Position numbers and translations under genes: made by a program. Below are positions 40,143-51,474 of a stretch of DNA of 64,000 nt, piece after piece. The stretch is from NCBI GenBank assembly GCA_002255365.1, contig NCBI01000014.1, positions 1 to 64,000 on the forward strand, given 5' to 3'. Positions within the stretch are counted from its first letter, which is position 1. Each line of letters begins with the position of its first letter. This stretch comes from Chromatiales bacterium 21-64-14. GTDB taxonomy: Bacteria; Pseudomonadota; Gammaproteobacteria; 21-64-14. The notes under the pieces were generated by a model. It was not told the DNA's origin, searched no databases, and saw only the letters and a list, made by a program, of their open reading frames with translations.

Positions 40143-40704
40143 CTACGGAGGTCCCGGTTGCGGGTTCGTGGGCCGGTAGGTGGTGAATTTCTGCTCCACC
40201 AGCCGTCTTCCCGCGTACCAGATATTAAAAGTCCATACATCCTCTACCCTCTCGTAGTCCTCGTTGAGGGCATAGCCGTCCAGGGCGAAGACCTCGCCGC
40301 GAGACACCCGCTTGTGGACGGTATCGGTGGTCTGCGTGGATCGGGTTCCATCCGGAAGTTACATCACCGGGTGGAAGAGTACCCGCTTCAGAGTGACCTG
40401 CGACGCGTGGGCCGGAAGATTGGACAGCCGATACTGATAAGCGAAGTAGAGATCCTTGCGGAGCGGGATCCGGGTCGTCTTCGTCGCCAGGTCGATGACT
40501 GGCGCCGGCGGTGGGATCGGGGGCCAGGCTGCCCTTGCGCACCAGCTTGAAGATGCCATCCCGGGTCACCTTGCCGGTGGGTGCGGCCGCTTTGGCCGGG
40601 GTGCGCCGCGCGTCTGGAGCCGGGCCAAACCCGGGCGCGGTATCGGTGGGCCCGGCGCAACCGGCCACTCCGAGGGCGAATACCCGTGGAATCAGACGCC
40701 CCAT
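40143..40704 (-). pseudogene. Broken DUF3859-like lipoprotein gene
   Basis: It starts at an ATG with GAGGAGG upstream (MGRLIPRVFALGVAGCAG, a lipoprotein-like leader). The frame reads sensibly to GIFKLVRKGSLAPDP, then must shift by one base near 40500-40530 to continue as VIDLATKTTRIPLRKDLYFA. A TAA (about 40358-40360) after LFHPVM interrupts it. In the same frame it goes on as LPDGTRSTQTTD ... VWTFNIWYAGRRLVEQKF and stops at 40143. The tail resembles DUF3859 proteins. One frameshift plus one nonsense codon indicate a recent pseudogene, or two sequencing errors. Confidence 0.6.
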
Positions 40705-41093
40705 CAATCCCTCCTCTATAGCCGATGCGGCGCGGAACGGCGGCCGCGCCGGTGCCCCGGGGAGGCCTTCCAAAAGCCATACCCTTACCGCTGTGGCGCA
40801 TCAATGACGGGATGCATGTGGGTGGCGATCGATGCGGCTCCGCCGGCCGCGTGGTTACTTCATGCGCGCCCGGTCTTGGGTGGCCAGTCCCCCCCTGGTG
40901 CAACGGGTCCCGAGTGGAGGTCCCAGGCCATCTGGCGTCGCGCTTTTCCCCCGGCCCCGGATCGATCGTGCCCGGGGCCGTTCCCAAACGATCACCGCGC
41001 CCGTTATTCTACTGCCCTGAGGCATGGCAGGTGTGCGGCGGCTGCGCCGCCGGTGCCGGCATGGGTGTGCGCACAATCTTGGACCTGAGCGAC
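40705..41093. other. Region upstream of zipA
   Basis: 389 bp between the divergent pseudogene and zipA. Open frames continue upstream of zipA but show no conserved sequence. No motif is recognised beyond the expected promoter space. Confidence 0.35.
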
Positions 41094-43903
<2,810 letters not shown>

Positions 43904-44122
43904 CCCGCCTCTTGAGGCAAGAGACGGCTCCAATGGCGGGCTGGGGATCGCGCTGGAAAATCCGTCCAATCGGACTGGTGCACCTCATGCTGGCGGGCGC
44001 ACGTTTGCGTACCGGGTTTCGCCCCGGGTCGGAGGGAACTCGGGGGCTGGGTATGGGTCGAATCTGTAACGGCGGCCCGTGCCCACCGGGGCACATCCAT
44101 TGGGCCGGCCAGGAGGTATCCC

Positions 44123-44326
44123 ATGAGCCGAACCCTGTTTCACACCGACCGTGTTTTCTTTCAGGAATTCGCCGAAGGGGGCGCCAGTGGATGGTACTTC
44201 CAGAGCCGGGGTTTCCAGGCCCACGGGCCGTTCCCCACCCGCACCGACCTGCTAACCGCCCTGCGGGTGTTTGTGAAGACCCGGGCCGTCGTGGGGGATG
44301 CCGGCCCTCGGGGCCGGGCCGGGTAA
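44123..44326 (+). CDS. Small DUF6316-like protein
   Basis: A 67-residue protein with a strong AGGAGG site. The core GGASGWYFQSRGFQAHGPFPTR resembles the WYF-TREG-GPF pattern of the DUF6316 family. Function unknown. Transcribed downstream of ligA after a 219-bp gap. Confidence 0.6.
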   Translation: MSRTLFHTDRVFFQEFAEGGASGWYFQSRGFQAHGPFPTRTDLLTALRVFVKTRAVVGDAGPRGRAG

Positions 44327-44616
44327 TCTGCGCGTTGCGAGGCGCGTGGGAGATCGCACCGGTTTCGTGATCCTTATCCACTTGGCTGCGCCCGTGGGAT
44401 CCGGCGGGAACGCCCGCCAAACGCTCCGATATTGTTCACCCACCCGCCATCCACGGATGGCGCGGATGGCCGCAACGGCAGCGGCACCGGCCGATTCCGG
44501 GGTTGCTGCGCCGATCCACCGCCTCGCGCCGCTGCGTTTCCTGGCGGGCGGGTTGCTGATGAAGTGCGCCGGCGGTATCGTGGTTGGCGTTTTCACGGTG
44601 GAATCGGGGAGCGGGC

Positions 44617-45549
44617 ATGTCGGCACTGATTTGCGGGTCTTTTGCTTTTGATACCATCATGGTGTTTCACGACCGGTTCAAAAACCACATCCTTCCCGAA
44701 CAGGTGCATATCCTGAATGTCTCGTTCCTGGTGCCGGAGTTGCGCCGTGAGTTCGGCGGGTGTGCGGGGAATATCGCCTACAACCTCCGTCTGCTCGGAG
44801 GATCGAGCCGTCCGATGGGCACAGTGGGCAACGATTTTGGCCCCTATGCGGCGTGGTTGGACGAGAACGATATCGATCGCCACTATGTCACGACGGTAGA
44901 AGGGGCCTATACCGCCCAGGCCTATATCACCACCGACCTGGACGATAACCAGATCACGGCCTTCCACCCCGGCGCCATGAACTCCGCGCACCAGAACCGG
45001 GTACCGAGCGGCGATGGAATAACGGTAGGGATCGTGTCGCCCGATGGACGCCAGGGCATGATCGAACACGCCGCGCAGTTCGCGCAGGCGGGGATTCCGT
45101 TCATCTTTGATCCCGGACAGGGCATGCCGATGTTCGACGGCCCGGCCCTGAGCGCGTTCGTGGACCAGGCGACCTGGGTGACCCTCAACGACTACGAGTT
45201 TCAACTAATGCAGGAGCGGACCGGGCTCGGCGCGCAGGAGCTGGCGGGACGCGTAACGGCACTGATCATCACCCGCGGTGGCGCGGGTTCCACCATCTAC
45301 AGCGGCGGGCGCCAGATCGACATCCCGGCGGCGCCGGTGACCCGCGTGGCGGATCCCACCGGGTGCGGTGACGCCTATCGCGCGGGCCTGTTGTATGGTC
45401 TGATGAACGACCTGGACTGGGAGACCACCGGGCGGATCGCATCCCTGATGGGGGCCGTCAAGATCGAGCACCACGGTACCCAGAACCACCGGTTCGACCG
45501 GGCAGGTTTTGGAGACCGGTTCAAGGAGGCTTTCGGCTATGCCCTGTGA
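44617..45549 (+). CDS. PfkB-family kinase, adenosine kinase-like
   Basis: A 310-residue ribokinase-fold enzyme. The N-terminal ALICGSFAFDTIMVF, the GG motif in EFGGCAGNIAYNLRLLGG, and the catalytic DPTGCGDAYRAGLLYGL are clear. The sequence pattern is closest to bacterial adenosine/nucleoside kinases of the PfkB group. The ATG at 44617 follows GGGGAGCGGGC. It would salvage adenosine or phosphorylate a related sugar. Confidence 0.87.
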   Translation: MSALICGSFAFDTIMVFHDRFKNHILPEQVHILNVSFLVPELRREFGGCAGNIAYNLRLLGGSSRPMGTVGNDFGPYAAWLDENDIDRHYVTTVEGAYTAQAYITTDLDDNQITAFHPGAMNSAHQNRVPSGDGITVGIVSPDGRQGMIEHAAQFAQAGIPFIFDPGQGMPMFDGPALSAFVDQATWVTLNDYEFQLMQERTGLGAQELAGRVTALIITRGGAGSTIYSGGRQIDIPAAPVTRVADPTGCGDAYRAGLLYGLMNDLDWETTGRIASLMGAVKIEHHGTQNHRFDRAGFGDRFKEAFGYAL

Positions 45550-45585
45550 GCGGCGGGGCGGTATCGGGCGGGCGGAGGCGGGGCG

Positions 45586-46224
45586 ATGAACGCGAGGAAC
45601 GGATACGGGATACTGCGGCGCGCGCCGATAGCGTTTGCCGCCGGGTTGACGCTGCTGGGGGCCGTGGCCTGCGCTCCGGTGGCGGTACTGCATCCGGACG
45701 ACGCGGAGCTCGGCCGCGCGCTGGCGACGCTAGCGCCGGTCACGCCGGTGTCGGCACGGGCGGATTTCCGTCTTGCGGAGGATTCCAAAACCGTGACACT
45801 GCCCAGTGAGGATGCGGCACGCCGCGCCTTGCAGACAGCGGACCGGATGCTCGCCCAAGCCGGACCGGCGGCGCTGGGGCGCTGGTTCACCCCGTTTGGC
45901 GCGGGCGCCCCGCAGGTGACCATAGTGGCGCAGGTGGTGGAATTCGACTACCGGACCCACAGCGCCGCGGGGGTCAGTCGGCCGACCTTCGCGGTCGCGG
46001 TGCAGATCCGGGCCCTGGCCGGGGATGGCCGCGTGCTCGTGAAGGGGGTGTACCGTTCCGGCCCGGTGCAAGGTAGCCGGTACGTGTCGGTACTCCGGGG
46101 TAAGGGCGCCTACGAGGATGAGTTCAACCGCACCGCTTACCGGGCGTTGCTGATCGCCTTGGACCGCGGCTTGGCGCAGGTCTCCAAGCACTTGGTTCCC
46201 GATGGTATTCCCCTGACGGATTAG
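45586..46224 (+). CDS. Putative lipoprotein, unknown function
   Basis: A 212-residue protein with a signal sequence ending in GAVAC, a likely lipobox. The rest is an alpha/beta-looking domain (PQVTIVAQVVEFDYRTHS, TFAVAVQIRALAGDGRVLVKGVYRSG) I cannot assign. It follows the PfkB kinase by 36 bp on the same strand and may share its transcript. Confidence 0.65.
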   Translation: MNARNGYGILRRAPIAFAAGLTLLGAVACAPVAVLHPDDAELGRALATLAPVTPVSARADFRLAEDSKTVTLPSEDAARRALQTADRMLAQAGPAALGRWFTPFGAGAPQVTIVAQVVEFDYRTHSAAGVSRPTFAVAVQIRALAGDGRVLVKGVYRSGPVQGSRYVSVLRGKGAYEDEFNRTAYRALLIALDRGLAQVSKHLVPDGIPLTD

Positions 46225-46597
46225 ATTTGGATACCGCACCGCCGTGCGTCGTGCAGGGGCGCAAAGCGTAGCTGACATGCCGCCGCGTCGGTGACAGGGG
46301 AGGCTGGTCGCTCCTGTTGAGTGCGCGGGATCCGGGTGGGCAATGCGGGTTGGTGCTCCGCTTGGCCCCGGAAGGTCTCCACCCCCCCCCCGTGGCTGGC
46401 GTACCCCAGCGTCCGCGAAGTAACAGTTCCTTCCAGGAAATCTGCATTCTCATTTTTGAACTACACTGTAGGGGCACGCATGGCGCGGGATCCCGGGCAT
46501 GGCCCTGCCCATGGTGGTGGGAAGACTGGGAAGTCAGATTTCCCTTCCAACGCGACGTGCCCATAGTAATCAATTGTATTTTTTATAAAAATTTTGT
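46225..46597. other. Intergenic region with a C10 homopolymer
   Basis: About 370 bp upstream of the sigma-54 activator promoter. It contains a run of ten C at 46382-46391, and an AT-rich stretch from 46565 to 46596 that could serve as an IHF-type bend. No gene is recognised. Confidence 0.4.
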
Positions 46598-46613
46598 TGG
46601 TATGGTTCCTGCT
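46598..46613 (+). promoter_or_regulatory. Possible sigma-54 promoter of the activator gene
   Basis: TGGTATGGTTCCTGCT keeps the GG-N10-GC spacing (GG at 46599-46600, GC at 46611-46612) and lies directly after an AT-rich tract. It matches consensus only partly. If real, the activator regulates itself. Confidence 0.35.
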
Positions 46614-46674
46614 TTGGGTTGGGGATAGACGTGCCCCGGGGCCATCGTGGCGGGTCGGGAATCAGGAGGATGCG

Positions 46675-48297
46675 ATGAGCGACTTCGAGCAGCGCAAGCT
46701 TACGCCGATCACGTTTCTGCAAACGTTCGTGACGCAGAGCGTGAAGATCGCCGCCCAACTCGGGAATAAGGGAACCGGGGACGCCAGCCACATCGAACAT
46801 CTGGGAATCGCCGCCAGCAGTTGCCTGGAGGATACCTGCCGCCGGCAGATGGGTGTCCATGGGGACATCAGCCGTGATCAGTATGCCAATATGATCGTGC
46901 GGATCAAGAATCAGATCGGCGGGAACTTCTCGCGTGCATCCAGCGAGCCCGGCGTGGTCCGGGTAGTGAATACCCGTTGTCCGTTCGGCGATGCCGTGAA
47001 GGAGGCGCCGGAGCTGTGCCGTATGACGTCGAGTGTGTTCGGCGGCATTGCCGCGCGCAATTTCGGTTACGCGAAGGTGGAACTACGCAAGCGTATCGCG
47101 ACCAACGACGGGTGCTGCGAGGTGTGCGTCTACACGGACCCGGAGCAGGCCGTGGACAAACCGGGTGACGAATACCGCAGCGAAGGCAATACCATCACGG
47201 CGAAGTCGACAACCGTAGACATCGTCGTGAGGGTAGAGGAGAAGATGCGCAAGGCGTGGTGCCACGCGGCCAGCAAGGAGCGCCCGCCGGAGAATGCCCG
47301 GCACCTGATTGTGGCCGCCTCCGAGGTCATGCGCGCCGCCCTGGAGCGGGTGGATATCGTTGCGCCGACGCCAGCCACGGTTCTGGTTACCGGCGAGACC
47401 GGCGTGGGTAAAGAAGTCATCGCGCGCGCGGTGCACGCGATGAGCGGGCGATGGAACCAGCCGTTCGTGGCGGTGAACTGTGGTGCGATACCGGAGAACC
47501 TCATCGAGAGCATGCTGTTCGGTCACGAGCGCGGAGCGTTCACCGGTGCCTACGAGGTTCATCACGGGTTCTTCGAGCGCGCGGAACGTGGAACGCTGTT
47601 TCTGGACGAAATCGACTCGCTTCCTTTGGCGGCCCAGCCGCGGCTGCTCCGGGTGCTGCAGGACAACGAGTTCGAACGGGTTGGCGGCAAGCAGACACTC
47701 AAGGCGGAAGTCCGCATCATTGCCGCTTCCAATCAGAACATCGAGGAATTGGTGGCGTCCGGAAAATTCCGCCGCGATCTTTACTATCGTCTGAACGTGG
47801 TGCCGATTCATATACCGCCTCTGCGCGAGCAGAAGGAGGCCCTGCCCGCCCTGGTGCGGCATTTTCTCGATCTACTGGCGGAGAAATACGACGGGCAGCG
47901 TAAGATGCTCGGGGAACTGGCCTGGGGCCACGTGATGGCCTACGACTGGCCCGGCAACGTGCGAGAGCTGGAGAACGCCATGGAGCGGGCGTTCCTGTTC
48001 GCCCCCGGTGATGTCATCGAGGATGTAGGGATAAAGGTCGCGCCTGCGCGTATCAGCGTAGACGGTATCCGCGACACCGACGCGAGCATCAAAGACCTGA
48101 AGCGCAACGCGGCGCGGCAGTTGGAATCCCGCCTCATCCGCGAGGCGCTGGAGCGTTGCGACGGAAATGTCACTGCCGTGGCCCGGATGATGGAGATCAC
48201 GCCGCGAGCCGTGCATCAGAAGTTGGTTATTCATGGTATCAATCCCAACACCTACCGTGTGCGTATGCGGCCAGCGGGTACCGCGTCGGGCGCTTAA
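46675..48297 (+). CDS. Sigma-54-dependent activator with MetOD1-type sensor domain
   Basis: A 540-residue enhancer-binding protein. Residues 1-195 match the methanogen-output-domain-1 type: [52 protein letters not shown], with cysteines C102, C115, C147, C148 and C151 that could bind a metal or cluster. The AAA+ domain has Walker A GETGVGKE (240-247), GAFTGA (287-292) and [11 protein letters not shown] Fis-type helix-turn-helix ends it ([21 protein letters not shown]). The ATG at 46675 follows AGGAGG. It is not preceded by a receiver domain, so it senses its signal directly. The likely target is the -24/-12 promoter at 48724, ahead of the CS2-hydrolase-like gene. Confidence 0.88.
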   Translation: MSDFEQRKLTPITFLQTFVTQSVKIAAQLGNKGTGDASHIEHLGIAASSCLEDTCRRQMGVHGDISRDQYANMIVRIKNQIGGNFSRASSEPGVVRVVNTRCPFGDAVKEAPELCRMTSSVFGGIAARNFGYAKVELRKRIATNDGCCEVCVYTDPEQAVDKPGDEYRSEGNTITAKSTTVDIVVRVEEKMRKAWCHAASKERPPENARHLIVAASEVMRAALERVDIVAPTPATVLVTGETGVGKEVIARAVHAMSGRWNQPFVAVNCGAIPENLIESMLFGHERGAFTGAYEVHHGFFERAERGTLFLDEIDSLPLAAQPRLLRVLQDNEFERVGGKQTLKAEVRIIAASNQNIEELVASGKFRRDLYYRLNVVPIHIPPLREQKEALPALVRHFLDLLAEKYDGQRKMLGELAWGHVMAYDWPGNVRELENAMERAFLFAPGDVIEDVGIKVAPARISVDGIRDTDASIKDLKRNAARQLESRLIREALERCDGNVTAVARMMEITPRAVHQKLVIHGINPNTYRVRMRPAGTASGA

Positions 48298-48723
48298 CCG
48301 GCGGTAAAAAAGGCAGCCCGTCCAGCGGATCAGGGATGCGACGCAACGTCTTGCAAACGGGCAAGCGCCCGAGAAATGGAGCGAGGCGCGGGCCCGCGTC
48401 GTGGCGCAGCGCGTTGCAACCGGCCGGGATCTAACGGTTTCAACATCCGGTCAGGCACCTTGCCCATTCCGGCCCTATGCATCTATGCACCCACACTTCC
48501 CGGATTCCACAATCCCTGTGCTGCGCTGCACTTGGTGTGTCGCTGCTCCCGTGAGCAAAAGGGCGCTGTGATACTGCCTACCGGGAACCGTGGCTTCGAT
48601 TCCGCTAAGACACTGATCCCGCTTCGCTGTATCGCCGGCACGTCACGCGTGATGCGAAACCCACGTTCCCCGCGCCTGCCGCGCTAAATCTACAAGCAAC
48701 TGATACGGTGAGACTTCTCTCGC
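48298..48723. other. Upstream region of the CS2-hydrolase-like gene, possible enhancer site
   Basis: About 425 bp with no credible gene. A perfect 10-bp palindrome TCACGCGTGA (48643-48652) sits about 72-81 bp upstream of the -24 element, a normal distance for an activator site. GTCTTGCAAACGGGCAAG and GCGTTGCAACCGG further upstream share a TTGCAA core. Confidence 0.4.
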
Positions 48724-48739
48724 TGGCACGGATCTCGCA
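48724..48739 (+). promoter_or_regulatory. Sigma-54 (-24/-12) promoter
   Basis: TGGCACGGATCTCGCA matches the consensus TGGCACG-N4-TTGCA with a single mismatch and exact GG-N10-GC spacing. It predicts transcription from about 48751, with the ATG at 48794. Confidence 0.8.
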
Positions 48740-48793
48740 ATGGTATTTCGTGCTATCCGCGGCGACCGGAACCATCCGGAAGGAGAGAGTGCC

Positions 48794-49393
48794 ATGACAC
48801 TAAAGCAACAGTTGGAGTCCGATTTTTCTGAACGTAAGGGTTGGGCGTTGCGTCGGCAACTGAAGATTCCCAACAACCGCCGGCTTTGGGTTTGCGCCTG
48901 CATGGACGAACGCCTGCCGGTGGACGAGGCCCTGGGAATCCGTGGTGATCGGGGCGACGCGCACGTGTTCCGCAATGCCGGCGGACTGATCACTGATGAC
49001 GCTATTCGTTCGGCGATGCTGACCTGCAATTTCTTTGGCACTGAGGAGATCGTGATCATCAATCACACAGAGTGCGGGATGATGTCCGCGCGCACCGAGA
49101 CCCTGGTTAAAGCACTAAAAGACAAAGGGATCGACGTCGATCGCCTGCAGCTCGACCCGGCCCTGCCGGAGTTGAAGCTGGAGAAGGGGGGGTTCGGGAA
49201 ATGGATCAAGATGTTCGATGACGTGGATGAGATCTGCGCCAAGCAGATCGAATACGTACGCAGCCATCCGTTGATTCCCGACCATGTGACGGTGAGCGGC
49301 TGGATCTGGGAGGTGGAGACCGGCCATTTACGCCCGCCCCATGCCCGGGTCGGCGAGATGGTCAATACCAGCAAGGTGATGGGAGCCGCCTGA
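48794..49393 (+). CDS. Beta-carbonic-anhydrase family enzyme, CS2/COS hydrolase-like
   Basis: A 199-residue zinc enzyme of the beta-carbonic anhydrase fold. The zinc ligands are C36, H91 and C94, and the D38/R40 dyad is in ACMDERLP. Family blocks as I recall them from the CS2 hydrolase of the archaeon Acidianus recur almost unchanged: IPNNRRLWV, CMDER, NAGG-TDDAIRSA, NFFGTEEIV, HPLIP and EVETGHLR. That enzyme converts CS2 to COS and then CO2 plus H2S. The ATG at 48794 follows AAGGAGAG. It lies behind a sigma-54 promoter next to an activator gene. An ordinary carbonic anhydrase role for RuBisCO cannot be excluded, but the pattern is unlike common beta-CAs. Confidence 0.8.
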   Translation: MTLKQQLESDFSERKGWALRRQLKIPNNRRLWVCACMDERLPVDEALGIRGDRGDAHVFRNAGGLITDDAIRSAMLTCNFFGTEEIVIINHTECGMMSARTETLVKALKDKGIDVDRLQLDPALPELKLEKGGFGKWIKMFDDVDEICAKQIEYVRSHPLIPDHVTVSGWIWEVETGHLRPPHARVGEMVNTSKVMGAA

Positions 49394-49466
49394 CGGCTTC
49401 GGGGTACCAATCGACCGTGGTCGCCGTGGATAGCGATCCCACCGTCTATCAGATTCGGAGGGCGTC

Positions 49467-49703
49467 ATGCCAATCTACGAATATGAGTGTCCGGGGTGCG
49501 GACACCGCTTTGAATCGCTGCAGGGTATGTCGGATCCCAATCCGGCGTGCCCCCATTGCCGGGTCGGGGCGCGCAGGCTGGTCAGTGCCCCGGCGGTGCA
49601 GGGGACAATGGCGCGCGGCCGGGAGCAGGCCATGCGTTCCCTGCGCACCGGGACTGCACCTGGTTGCGGTTGCCATGGGCCGGGACATCATCACCATCAT
49701 TGA
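49467..49703 (+). CDS. FmdB-family zinc-ribbon protein
   Basis: A 78-residue regulatory-type zinc ribbon. The N-terminal MPIYEYECPGCGHRFE and the second pair CPHC form the ribbon. The tail is rich in Cys, Gly and His (GCGCHGPGHHHHH), suggesting metal binding. It lies 73 bp downstream of the CS2-hydrolase-like gene on the same strand, with GGAGG before the ATG. Proteins of this family are often linked to sulfur or amide metabolism; the role here is unknown. Confidence 0.85.
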   Translation: MPIYEYECPGCGHRFESLQGMSDPNPACPHCRVGARRLVSAPAVQGTMARGREQAMRSLRTGTAPGCGCHGPGHHHHH

Positions 49704-49808
49704 ACATCGCGCGCGGGTCCATAGAGTCCCATCGGTCCACGCGGGCCCCGGCGGGAGCGCCCGCTGGGGGGTGCAGTGACGACCGGGCGCGGCATCGAAA
49801 ACGGGGAG

Positions 49809-50492
49809 ATGACCATGAGGAATACGAGACGACGGACCGGCATTGGTGCGCTGTGGATGTTGGCGGTGCTGTTGAGCGTGGCGGCGGGCATCGGACTGGC
49901 CCACGCGCAGGGCGAGCGGTGGATGGTACGGCTGCGGGGCGTGGTCCTGGTGCCCAACGATTCCAGCGGCGTGGTCTCCACCCTGCCGGGCTCTGGTGTG
50001 TCGGTGAGTACCGACGCCATTCCCGAATTGGATATCAGCTACTTCTTCCGGCCGCGTTGGTCGGCGGAACTGATCCTCGGCTCCAGCCAGCATGATATCA
50101 GCGGGCAGGGCAGTATCGCAGGTCTCGGCAAGATCGCCGACGCGCGAACCCTGCCGCCCACCCTGACCCTGCAATATCATTTCCTGCCGGGCGCCCGGGT
50201 GCAACCCTATCTCGGTCTTGGGGTCAACTATACTGACTTCTACGCCGAGCAGGCCAGCCCGAGTCTGAACGCGGCCCTGGGTACCACGAGTGTGCACCTG
50301 GACAGTTCCTTGGGCGTGGCGGCGCAGCTGGGGGCCGATTTCGCCCTGGGCGGCGGTTGGTTTGCGAACATGGATCTCAAGTACATAGACCTGGGAACCA
50401 CCGCGATCCTCACGTCTCCCGGAGCGGTGCGTCGCGTGGATGTGCAGATCGACCCGTGGCTGGTAGGCTTCGGGATCGGACGGCGCTTCTGA
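49809..50492 (+). CDS. OmpW-family outer-membrane protein
   Basis: Eight-stranded outer-membrane barrel of 227 residues. The signal peptide ends at LAHAQG. The OmpW patterns are MVRLRGVVLVPND, the YF(FR)PRWSAELILG strand, TLTLQYHFLPGARVQPYLGLGVNYTDFYAEQ and the terminal FGIGRRF. It could provide a path for small hydrophobic molecules across the outer membrane. That is of interest next to a CS2-hydrolase-like gene, since OmpW-type barrels handle such compounds. Confidence 0.88.
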   Translation: MTMRNTRRRTGIGALWMLAVLLSVAAGIGLAHAQGERWMVRLRGVVLVPNDSSGVVSTLPGSGVSVSTDAIPELDISYFFRPRWSAELILGSSQHDISGQGSIAGLGKIADARTLPPTLTLQYHFLPGARVQPYLGLGVNYTDFYAEQASPSLNAALGTTSVHLDSSLGVAAQLGADFALGGGWFANMDLKYIDLGTTAILTSPGAVRRVDVQIDPWLVGFGIGRRF

Positions 50493-50684
50493 GTAACTGG
50501 ACGGGCTGCTGGAAACGGCCACGCGCGGTTCCCCCCGGCCCGCTGCGGAGCAGGCAGTTTTTCAGGAAGATCTTTGCCGACATAGCACGGGCAAGGGAGC
50601 CCGCGTCCGTGCGGTCGGACACGCGCCCGGGACCACCTGCGGCGGTGGTGTGCAGGGGAGCCTGGTTGGACGAGGAGTTAGGGA

Positions 50685-51074
50685 ATGGCGGACAAACTCA
50701 GTATCCTGTGTGTATCCGGGGCCCACGAGCGGATCCAGATGGCGGCCATGGCGGCGGCGACCGCGGCCGCCGGCGGAACCGAGGTCACGGTGTTTTTTTC
50801 CATGAACGCATTGCCCTATTTCGTGCAGGGCACGGCGGCGCAGGCGCCCGCGGAGGGTGACTTCGGCCGGCGTATGGCAGGCAAGAACGTGCCGTCATTC
50901 AAGCGCCTGTTCGAGCAAGCCAAGGAGCTCGGCGGCGCGCGATTGTATGCGTGTTCCATGGCCCTGGACGTGCTGGGCGTTGAGGCGTCGGGTTTGGAGG
51001 AGTATCTGGATGGGCCGTTGGGACTGACGCGGTTCCTCAGTGATGGGGCCGAAGGCCAGATCGTGGTGTTCTGA
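50685..51074 (+). CDS. DsrE-like sulfur-carrier/peroxiredoxin-like protein
   Basis: A 129-residue DsrE/F-fold protein of the DsrE2/3 type (LSILCVSGAHERIQMAAMAA, VTVFFSMNALPYF, AKELGGARLYACSMALDVLGV). Cysteine in LYACSMALD is the likely persulfide site. It starts a group with tusA-like, SQR-like and DUF1641 genes, as in many sulfur oxidisers where DsrE and TusA relay sulfane sulfur. Confidence 0.85.
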   Translation: MADKLSILCVSGAHERIQMAAMAAATAAAGGTEVTVFFSMNALPYFVQGTAAQAPAEGDFGRRMAGKNVPSFKRLFEQAKELGGARLYACSMALDVLGVEASGLEEYLDGPLGLTRFLSDGAEGQIVVF

Positions 51075-51131
51075 GCGACCTTCCGCGCTGCGTCTCGCCG
51101 GAGCATGGAATGAATCAGATGGGTGGTGGAC

Positions 51132-51368
51132 ATGGGTGATGATAAGGTTAAGGTAGTCGATGCCACTGGAAGTTTCTGTCCGGGTCCCCTGATGGAGTTG
51201 ATCGGACAGTTGAAGGAGATGGAGGTGGGTGATGTGCTGGAACTGCTGTCCTCGGACAAGGGTTCAGCGGCGGACGTACCGGAGTGGGTGAACAAAGTCG
51301 GCCATGAGATGGTCGGAACCGAGGAGAAGGATGGGGTGTGGCACATCCGGGTGCGCAAGCTGAAGTAG
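51132..51368 (+). CDS. TusA-family sulfurtransferase
   Basis: A 78-residue persulfide carrier with the family motif DATGSFCPGPLMEL containing the active cysteine C16, and the C-terminal strand GVWHIRVRKLK. A GTG at 51123 is an alternative start. It lies 58 bp after the DsrE-like gene. It should carry sulfane sulfur between DsrE and the next enzymes. Confidence 0.9.
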   Translation: MGDDKVKVVDATGSFCPGPLMELIGQLKEMEVGDVLELLSSDKGSAADVPEWVNKVGHEMVGTEEKDGVWHIRVRKLK

Positions 51369-51474
51369 CCACACGCCAGGGCGCAGGCGGTGGTGGGCCG
51401 GGCGTGGAGCGCCCAGCGGCACCCCACCCGCCGTCATCCCAGTAGCACCGAACGATACGCGCGAGGAGGAGGCC

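Noticed and set aside
43908..43919. GCCTC-tt-GAGGC stem after ligA
   Set aside because: Only five base pairs and no T-run; too weak to call a terminator.
48794..49393. Housekeeping carbonic anhydrase for RuBisCO CO2 supply
   Set aside because: Considered because of the cbb operon, but the sequence pattern is closer to CS2 hydrolase and it is linked to sulfur genes; kept only as an alternative.
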